NCBI RefSeq assembly: GCF_900143515.1
Contig: NZ_FSQT01000001.1
Location: forward strand, 1,364,001-1,428,000
Direction of reading: 5' to 3'
Source of the DNA: Micromonospora cremea
GTDB lineage: Bacteria > Actinomycetota > Actinomycetes > Mycobacteriales > Micromonosporaceae
Length of the DNA stretch: 64,000 bases
Of this stretch, positions 58,207-64,000 are shown one piece after another. The notes below the pieces were generated by a model. That model had not been told where the DNA came from. It saw nothing but the letters and a program-made list of their open reading frames with translations, and did not search any database. Position numbers and translations under genes: made by a program. Every line of letters begins with the position of its first letter. Positions within the stretch are counted from its first letter, which is position 1.

Positions 58207-60828
58207 TCAGGCGGCCGTGGCGTATGGGTCGCCGTAGACGGTGTAGGCCAGCCACGTCGGGTCGAGCGGATCGTCCTGTTGCTCCCTGCGGGCGGCGAGG
58301 GCCGCCGCGCCCAACGTGGCGCCCTCGGCGAAGGACCGGTAGAACGCGGTCGCGAAGCGGGCCGAACTCTCCGATCGCACCGCCCAGAGCGTGCCGACGA
58401 ACGCGCCCGCGCCGGACGACATGAACTGCTGCGCCCAACCGAGCATCTTCGTGTACGTCGGTGCCGCGCCCGCGCTCCGGCAGGCGTTGATGAAGACCAG
58501 AGGACCGGTCTCCTTGAGCAGTCTCCGGATGCTGGCCTCGGCGAGCAGGGCGGGCTTGAATCGGCCGCCGTCCATGTCGATGAACGAGCCGTCCGCGGAG
58601 AACGTGTTGTGGCAGGCGAAGTGCGTCGCGCCCAGCCTCCCGGAGTTGATCAGGGCGAGCAGGTCGTCCGCCCTGCTGATCGGTTCACCGTCGGCCGCGC
58701 CGAGGATCGCGCGGATGGCGGCGATCTCCTCGTGCGCCCCGCTGGGAGCCTGCCTCGGTACGACGAAGCGCGGATCGCGCAGGCCGACCTTCCGGGTCAG
58801 TTGCTGGCCGTAGGTGCGGCGCACCACGGGGACCTGCTCGACGAGGAAGCCGGAGTCCTGCCGGGCGCTGAGCGGATAGAGCAGTTCCCAGGGCACCACG
58901 TCGTAGTCGGTGGCGATCGTGAGGGCGCTCATGCCTGAGCCGACCTGCCAGAACTGGTCCTGGACGTCGGCGGGCACCATCTCCGACCACAGTTGGATCC
59001 CCGCCGACCGGATCACCTCGCGCGTCATCCTCGCGCTGTAACGGGAGCCGCCTCCGGCCAACTGCTGCAGCTCCCGGATGGCGTTCTCCACCGCGGCGTT
59101 CGGCGTGTTCGTGACCGACTCGACGACCGGGGCGAACAGCTCTCCCGCGTCGGACCGCAGCTGGAAGGTGTACCGGCTGCCGTCGAACCGCACCTCCATG
59201 GTGACCTCGCCCGGCCGTGCCTGCGGGGCGCCCAGTGGCGCCGTCTTCGGCTGCCCGTCCCGGAACGGGCCACCGGCCGCGACGGAGACCTCGACGGACA
59301 CCTCGGTGAGGAACGTGCCGCCGGCCCAGGCCGTCACGTCGATGCGGTACAGCCCCGCAGTACGCGCTCCAAAACCAAACCGGATCGGCGGCGGATCCCC
59401 GGTCGGCGTGACCAGCACGGTCTGCTGGAGCGGCCCCTCGTTGTGCAGGCCGGCGGGTGCGTGGACGGTCACGGTGACCGGTGTGCCGTCGTCGGCGACG
59501 AGGAGGTTGGCCAGCGGCGACGTCACGGCGTCCGGGTGGAACGGTCGTCCTTCGGTGACGATCCGGACGTCAACGCTCAGGTCCTGGCCCGCCGGGACCT
59601 GGGTGGGCGCGCGCGCCACCAGCAACCGCTCCGGCTGCCCGGCGGCGACCGGCAGCGGCAGCGGCTTCGGATGCCAGCCGGTGCCCGGAGTGGATCTTGC
59701 CAGCGGCCCGGGCTCCACGCCTCGCCAATCGTCAGCCTCGAGCAGTTCGCGAAGCTGTAGCCGGTGTTCGGCGGCCAGATCGAGCAGGCGGCCTCTCGCC
59801 TGCTCCCCTTCCCGCAGATACCGGGAGGCCTGGTCGTCCACGCCCAGCCGGGTGCGTACGGAGCGGAGAGTGATGCCGCCGGGGACGAGATTGTCGCTGC
59901 CGAGCCGCCGCTCGATGGCCATCTCGGCCTGCACCGCCTCGTCGACGGTGAACTCCCGACTGATCGGCCGGAGGGTGTGCACCAGGAAGTCGCGGACCGG
60001 GGTCACGGCGTTTGTGATCGCGAGGCGGACGACCTCCGCCGGGTCGGTCACCCGGAAGTCGACCGCGAGCGTGGCGGTGAAGTGGTGCAGGTCGTCCTTG
60101 GCGGGAAGCGTGACGTCGAGGACGAGGTGGTGGTCGCTGATGTCCACCTCGTAGCGGGTCTGATGGCTGCGGATGAGCAGTTCGGTCCACCGCATCGGGC
60201 GGCGAGGATCGGCGACCTCCAGGTCACCCTCGTGGCTCGAGTAGACGACCGCCACCGCCGCTCGGTGTGCGAAGGGTGACGTGAGCCTCGGCACTGGCTT
60301 CTCGCTGAGGATCAGCGGGACCACCGGCCCGGCACCAACGTCTGCGCCGAATCTCGTGGCAAGGTCGTCGATCAGGTCGCGAATGTCCGCGTCGGCGGTG
60401 CGCTGGTGGATCTGCCAAAACTGCCGGCGGGCGAGCGGCCGGAGAGCGGCGGGCAGATCTGTTTCGCGGGGCGGTTCCGCGCCGCCCACCAGCACCGGGA
60501 TGACCGGGATGTTCAGGTCGAAGGCGAACTCGATCTCGCGCTGGATGTGGTGCGGCGGATTCCCCAGGCCACAGACCGCGTCCCCGCGCCAGCGACGTCC
60601 GATCACGACTATCAGCGCTGTCGAGTCGGCCAGGCGGCGTGACAGTTCGGCGGCGAGGTCGGCGCCAGCCGGAAGAGAGCGGGTGTCGCGGAAGACGTTG
60701 TCGCTGCCGAACCGGGCGCTCAGCGCGTCGTCGATCAGGCGTGCCGCGACGCTCTCGTCGTCGAGGCGGTAGCTGAGGAAGAAGCTCACCATTTCGCGTA
60801 CCGTATCGGAGTTCGGGCCCGGATTCAC
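58207..60828 (-). CDS. TIR-CHAT fusion effector
   Basis: 873 residues from GTG 60828 (ATG 60789, immediately before VSFFLSYRLDDES, is the alternative; neither has a strong ribosome site). Residues 14-150 are a TIR domain: MVSFFLSYRLDDESVAARLI, TALIVVIGRRWRGD, and IQREIEFAFDLNIPVIPVLV with the candidate catalytic Glu in REIEFA. A long central region with two beta-sandwich-like sections follows. Residues about 650-870 form a CHAT caspase-like protease with the His in ATHFACHNTF (near 735) and the Cys in VFINACRSAG (near 780). TIR consumes NAD and CHAT cleaves proteins; together they form a suicide-type immune effector. Confidence 0.9.
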   Translation of the reverse strand: MNPGPNSDTVREMVSFFLSYRLDDESVAARLIDDALSARFGSDNVFRDTRSLPAGADLAAELSRRLADSTALIVVIGRRWRGDAVCGLGNPPHHIQREIEFAFDLNIPVIPVLVGGAEPPRETDLPAALRPLARRQFWQIHQRTADADIRDLIDDLATRFGADVGAGPVVPLILSEKPVPRLTSPFAHRAAVAVVYSSHEGDLEVADPRRPMRWTELLIRSHQTRYEVDISDHHLVLDVTLPAKDDLHHFTATLAVDFRVTDPAEVVRLAITNAVTPVRDFLVHTLRPISREFTVDEAVQAEMAIERRLGSDNLVPGGITLRSVRTRLGVDDQASRYLREGEQARGRLLDLAAEHRLQLRELLEADDWRGVEPGPLARSTPGTGWHPKPLPLPVAAGQPERLLVARAPTQVPAGQDLSVDVRIVTEGRPFHPDAVTSPLANLLVADDGTPVTVTVHAPAGLHNEGPLQQTVLVTPTGDPPPIRFGFGARTAGLYRIDVTAWAGGTFLTEVSVEVSVAAGGPFRDGQPKTAPLGAPQARPGEVTMEVRFDGSRYTFQLRSDAGELFAPVVESVTNTPNAAVENAIRELQQLAGGGSRYSARMTREVIRSAGIQLWSEMVPADVQDQFWQVGSGMSALTIATDYDVVPWELLYPLSARQDSGFLVEQVPVVRRTYGQQLTRKVGLRDPRFVVPRQAPSGAHEEIAAIRAILGAADGEPISRADDLLALINSGRLGATHFACHNTFSADGSFIDMDGGRFKPALLAEASIRRLLKETGPLVFINACRSAGAAPTYTKMLGWAQQFMSSGAGAFVGTLWAVRSESSARFATAFYRSFAEGATLGAAALAARREQQDDPLDPTWLAYTVYGDPYATAA

Positions 60829-60878
60829 CGCACCGTAGGTCGGCTATGCGACGGTCCCGGGCAGCGCGGCGACCGGGG

Positions 60879-61544
60879 TCAGCGGCCGAGCACCAGCAGC
60901 AGCGCGGTGGTGACCAGGCCGGCGCCGAGCACCACGGTGATCGGCCGGGGCCCGAGCACCGCGTGCCGGCGGTCCGCCACCATCCGCGCCGGCACCAGGC
61001 CGACCAGCGGCCCGAGCAGGGTCACCACCAGCGCCAGCACCGGCATCCCCACAGCGAGATCGCCGCCGTACCCGACGCCGAGCGCACGTGCGCCGGCGCC
61101 AAGCGCGTACGCCAGCAACGCGCCGGCCACCCCAGAGAGCGCCAGCAGCGGGTTGACCGAGCCCGGCAGCTCACCCGGCTGCCCGGCGCGATCGAGCAGG
61201 TCGCGGGCGCGGCTGAGCAGCAGCACCGGGTCCGTCGCACCACCGTTGGCCGGGGCGGGCGGGCCACCGAGGCGGCGGGCGCCGGCGCCCAGCCGCTCCC
61301 GCAGCTGCTGCCACAGGTGCGCCACCTCGGCGTCCACCCGCTCCTGCTGCTCCCGCGCCGCGACCAGCTCCTCCTCGGCGCGCTGCACCTGCCCGGCGGC
61401 GTCGGCGACGGCCCGGTCGGCCGCCGCGCACTGCCGGTCGTACCAGGTGTGCGCCTCGGCGCGCTGCTCGCGCACCCGCGCGGTCAGCTCCGCCAGCCGC
61501 CGCAGCTGAGCCGCGTACGTCTCACTGGCCACCGGTTGACTCAT
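60879..61544 (-). CDS. Coiled-coil membrane protein coupled to an FtsK-type ATPase
   Basis: 221 residues from ATG 61544. The first 90 residues are a charged coiled coil (TYAAQLRRLAELTARVREQR, QVQRAEEELVAAREQQERVD). After a Pro/Gly-rich linker two or three hydrophobic segments follow (NPLLALSGVAGALLAYALG, VGMPVLALVVTLLGPLVGLV, VVLGAGLVTTALLLVL). The start overlaps the ATPase stop in ATGA, so the two are coupled. It may anchor the ATPase at the membrane. No family is recognised. Confidence 0.75.
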   Translation of the reverse strand: MSQPVASETYAAQLRRLAELTARVREQRAEAHTWYDRQCAAADRAVADAAGQVQRAEEELVAAREQQERVDAEVAHLWQQLRERLGAGARRLGGPPAPANGGATDPVLLLSRARDLLDRAGQPGELPGSVNPLLALSGVAGALLAYALGAGARALGVGYGGDLAVGMPVLALVVTLLGPLVGLVPARMVADRRHAVLGPRPITVVLGAGLVTTALLLVLGR

Positions 61545-64000
61545 CGCGACGGTCCATAAGGGATGATCACTTGCCCGGTGCGGTGCACCGCCCGGTCGAA
61601 GAAGAGCCCCCGCCACGGGCGGGGATACCAGTCCGGGCCGCCGGTGCCCGGGTAGAGCGAGGCGCCCAGCTCGCCGCCGTGCGCGTCTAGCGCCACCCAG
61701 GCGCCGATCTGGTCGGTGCGGGCGGCCGGCCCGCCCAGGTCGGCGCGCAGCCGGGCCACCCCCCGCCACCAGGCCAGCACGTGGGTCCGCCGTTCCGGCC
61801 CGTCGTGCAGGACCCGGCGCAGGTGCTCCAGGCCGGTCCGGTGACCCGCCCGCGCGGCCAACGCCCCGGCGGCCGCGTCCACCGCGAACAGCAGCAGGTA
61901 GTGCGGGCTGCCCGGTCCGGTCAGCCCGTCGGCGGTCTCGGCCATCAGCTCGCCGACGGTCTCCTCGTCGTACCAGGCGGCGTCGTCGGCCAGGTCGTCA
62001 TAGAGCGCGCGGGCCATCGGGTCGGCGTCGGGGTCCAGGCAGGCGATGGAGAACCGGGCCGTGCCCGGCGGGTGCTGGCGGGCCAGCGACCGGGCGGCCG
62101 CGTCCAGCACCGCGCACGCCTCGTCCACCCGGGTGCCCAGCACCGCGAGGTTGCGCCCGGGGGCACGCGGCAGCCGCAGCGCCGCGGAGCGGGCCTGCAC
62201 GTCGATGATCTCGCCGAGCAGGGCCACCGGGCTGCGCGGCGAGGTCCCGTCCGCCGGCGCGACGAGCGCCCGGAAATTCGGGGCGTCCGCCAGCCGGGGG
62301 ATCGCGTCGCCGTCGAAGAGCCGGGCCGGCGCCGCGTCGGGCGGGCGCATCCGCCACAGCCGGTTCTGCAGGCCGCTCCACGTCTCCCAGTCGCTGGCCG
62401 ACGGGATCCGGGCGATCTCGTTGCCCTCCACCATGCCCGACTCGGCGTTGACCACCGCGTGCCAGCGGGGCAGCGACTGCGCGGCGTCGTTGCGCTCGGC
62501 CAGGATCCGCAACGCCTTGGGCAGCGCGATGCGCAGGGCGAACTGGGCGACCAGCGCAGGGCGACCCCACAACGCCTCAATGCCGCGTACGTCCTGCGAG
62601 GCGAGCACCAGGTGGATGCCCTGCGACCGGCCCCTCCGGGCCAGGTCCTCCAGCAGGTCCGCCGCCTCCCGGGCGACCGCGTCCCGGCCGGCCAGCAGCA
62701 TCTGGAACTCGTCGACCACCGCGACGATCCGCGGCCAGTGCCCCGCCGGGTCGACCGCGCGCAGCTCGGCCAGCTTGGTCACCTCGTGCTTCTTGGCCGC
62801 GTCGGCCCGCCGGCGCAGCTCCTCGGCGAGGAACCGCAGCAGCGCCAGCCCGAACTCCCGGTCGGTGTTCACGTTGATCCCGACCAACCGCATGTGCGGT
62901 AGCCAGCTCGGGTCGCGACGGCCCTTCGCGAGCCGTGCGAAGGACACCCCCTCCTTGAAGTCCAGCAGGTAGAACTCCAGCTCCGCGGGGGAGTAGCGGG
63001 CCGCCAGCGCGCCGATCCAGGCGAAGATCAGGTTGGTCTTGCCGGTGCCGGACGGCCCCCCGATCAGCGCATGCGGCGGATAGTCGCCCAGCGTCAACCG
63101 CACCGGCCGGCCCTGCCGCCCCTCGCCGATCGGGGCGGTCAGCCCGGCGGCCGAGTCCTCCCGCCACATCAGCTCCGGCGGCGGCAGCAGGTCGGCGAAC
63201 GGGGCCGGCGGCGGGCCGGCGTTCACCCGGGCCGCGGTCTCCCGGCAGGTCTCGGTGACCAGCGACGCCGGTGGTGGCGGGTCCAGCCGGACCGGCAGGC
63301 CGGACGGACCGCCGATCCGGGCGCCGGACGCCTCGGCGACCACCCGGGTCACCGTCAGGTCCTCCGGCAGCGGCACGCCACGGACCACCAGATGCACCCC
63401 GCAGGCCGCACCGGCACGCACCACCCGGTCGAGCTGCCCGCGCTCGTGCCGGTTCAGCTCGTCGCCGCCGAGCAGCACCGCCACCCGCCACGGTTCGGGG
63501 CGGCGGCCGGTCGCCGCCGCCAGCTCCCGCAGCGAGCCGTACTCGCCGGCCAGCACGGTCTCGTTGATCCGGCGGATCTGCTCGACGAGGTCGTCCAGCA
63601 GCGGGCCCAGCCCGCCGGGGCCGACGAAGGTGAGCAGCCCCGCCGTGCCCAGCGGTGCGAACCCGGCCAGGCCGCCACCGAGGTGCTCCGGGTCGTACCC
63701 GATCAGCCGTACCGCGCCCGGGTCGGCGCGGCCGACGGCCCGCAGCAGCAGCGCGCCCACCACCGCGTCGCGGCCGGCGCGGTCGTCCCCGGAGAGGTGC
63801 ACGTGACCGGCGTCGAGAAGCGGCACCAGCGCGGGCACCGGGTCGACGTCGTCGATCCGGACCGTGCCGACCCGTAGCGCGCCGGGCGGCTCGGCCCGGC
63901 GCGTGGGCGTGGGCGTCCATCCCGGCCAGTCGGCGCCGGCGCAGCCGGGCGCCTCCCGGCGGGCGGCGTCGGCGGCGTGGCGGGCCAGCTCGGCGATTCG
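61541..64000 (-). CDS. FtsK/SpoIIIE-type ATPase, N-terminus beyond the window (partial)
   Basis: At least 819 residues; the frame is open to the right edge (RIAELARHAADAARREAP at 64000 downward), so the start lies outside. The core is DYPPHALIGGPSGTGKTNLI (Walker A), YLLDFKEGVSFARLAKGRRD, PRIVAVVDEFQMLLAGRD (Walker B) and GIHLVLASQDVRGIEALWGR (sensor region). A second Rossmann-like domain follows the ATPase. FtsK-type enzymes move DNA or, as in type VII secretion, protein; the absence of WXG100 and EccB/D genes here argues against type VII. It lies upstream of the TIR-CHAT gene in the same direction (50 bp after its partner). Confidence 0.85.
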   Translation of the reverse strand, partial: RIAELARHAADAARREAPGCAGADWPGWTPTPTRRAEPPGALRVGTVRIDDVDPVPALVPLLDAGHVHLSGDDRAGRDAVVGALLLRAVGRADPGAVRLIGYDPEHLGGGLAGFAPLGTAGLLTFVGPGGLGPLLDDLVEQIRRINETVLAGEYGSLRELAAATGRRPEPWRVAVLLGGDELNRHERGQLDRVVRAGAACGVHLVVRGVPLPEDLTVTRVVAEASGARIGGPSGLPVRLDPPPPASLVTETCRETAARVNAGPPPAPFADLLPPPELMWREDSAAGLTAPIGEGRQGRPVRLTLGDYPPHALIGGPSGTGKTNLIFAWIGALAARYSPAELEFYLLDFKEGVSFARLAKGRRDPSWLPHMRLVGINVNTDREFGLALLRFLAEELRRRADAAKKHEVTKLAELRAVDPAGHWPRIVAVVDEFQMLLAGRDAVAREAADLLEDLARRGRSQGIHLVLASQDVRGIEALWGRPALVAQFALRIALPKALRILAERNDAAQSLPRWHAVVNAESGMVEGNEIARIPSASDWETWSGLQNRLWRMRPPDAAPARLFDGDAIPRLADAPNFRALVAPADGTSPRSPVALLGEIIDVQARSAALRLPRAPGRNLAVLGTRVDEACAVLDAAARSLARQHPPGTARFSIACLDPDADPMARALYDDLADDAAWYDEETVGELMAETADGLTGPGSPHYLLLFAVDAAAGALAARAGHRTGLEHLRRVLHDGPERRTHVLAWWRGVARLRADLGGPAARTDQIGAWVALDAHGGELGASLYPGTGGPDWYPRPWRGLFFDRAVHRTGQVIIPYGPSR

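Noticed and set aside
61541..64000. Type VII secretion locus
   Set aside because: The FtsK-type ATPase alone is not sufficient; no WXG100, EccB, EccD, EccE or mycosin gene is visible in the window.

Overview
The window is high-GC DNA with GTG/ATG starts, strong GC3 bias and gene families typical of filamentous actinobacteria: maltooligosyltrehalose enzymes, a SigB/SigF-type sigma factor, SecA2, GAF-ANTAR, glucosyl-3-phosphoglycerate synthase, DUF2267, DUF4383, DUF5990, trypco and CHAT proteins. The overall flavour is Micromonosporaceae (Micromonospora-like). This rests on protein resemblance and composition, since no rRNA or tRNA gene was seen. About 70 credible genes are present; both terminal genes run off the window.

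Layout. 0-2.3 kb: end of a trehalose operon (treY 3' end, treZ). 2.3-13.8 kb: a worn accessory stretch of short genes (aminoglycoside-phosphotransferase-like, two VOC proteins, TMEM175-like channel, isochorismatase, a DsbA/HxlR divergent pair, EcsC-like, DUF5990, MBL hydrolase, related membrane proteins, a split lipoprotein). It is interspersed with gene stubs: an IS1634-type transposase N-terminus, three copies of one regulator-like C-terminal tail, two GNAT-like tails and a possible recombinase HTH scrap. 13.8-16.7 kb: GH43-like secreted glycosidase, then an ECF sigma factor coupled to a membrane-anchored sialidase-like protein. 16.8-26.6 kb: saccharopine-dehydrogenase-like enzyme divergent from a GlxA-type regulator, DUF2267, a repeat-rich membrane protein, S66 peptidase, MmcQ/YjbR, GNAT, a glutamate-cysteine-ligase-like enzyme, DUF3817 and a hydrolase stub.

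26.7-34 kb: a Vms1/Rv2629-like protein overlapping a ThDP enzyme, an iron-containing redox enzyme facing a CDGSH protein, an unknown protein, and a sigma factor fused to a STAS domain. 34-37.5 kb: ctaD without partner subunits, a STAS-HATPase fusion and DUF4383. 37.5-42 kb: two glycosyltransferases divergent from an overlapping dehydrogenase pair. 42-48.9 kb: ABC exporter, SecA2, GAF-ANTAR protein with an overlapping leader ORF, DUF2231 and a methyltransferase, with inverted repeats between genes. 49-55.9 kb: DUF3500, ankyrin, cupin, a composite pseudogene, wHTH regulator, kinase-like protein, DksA/TraR, two DUF72 proteins and a second DUF2267.

56-64 kb holds the two most interesting systems. 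One is a short Asp/Gly/Ala-rich repeat peptide placed 10 bp upstream of a JmjC/cupin-type oxygenase, which looks like a modified-peptide system. The other is a TIR-CHAT fusion protein followed by a trypco2 protein, a likely NAD-degrading/protease conflict module. Upstream of it lies a coiled-coil membrane protein coupled to an FtsK/SpoIIIE-type ATPase that continues past the window edge.
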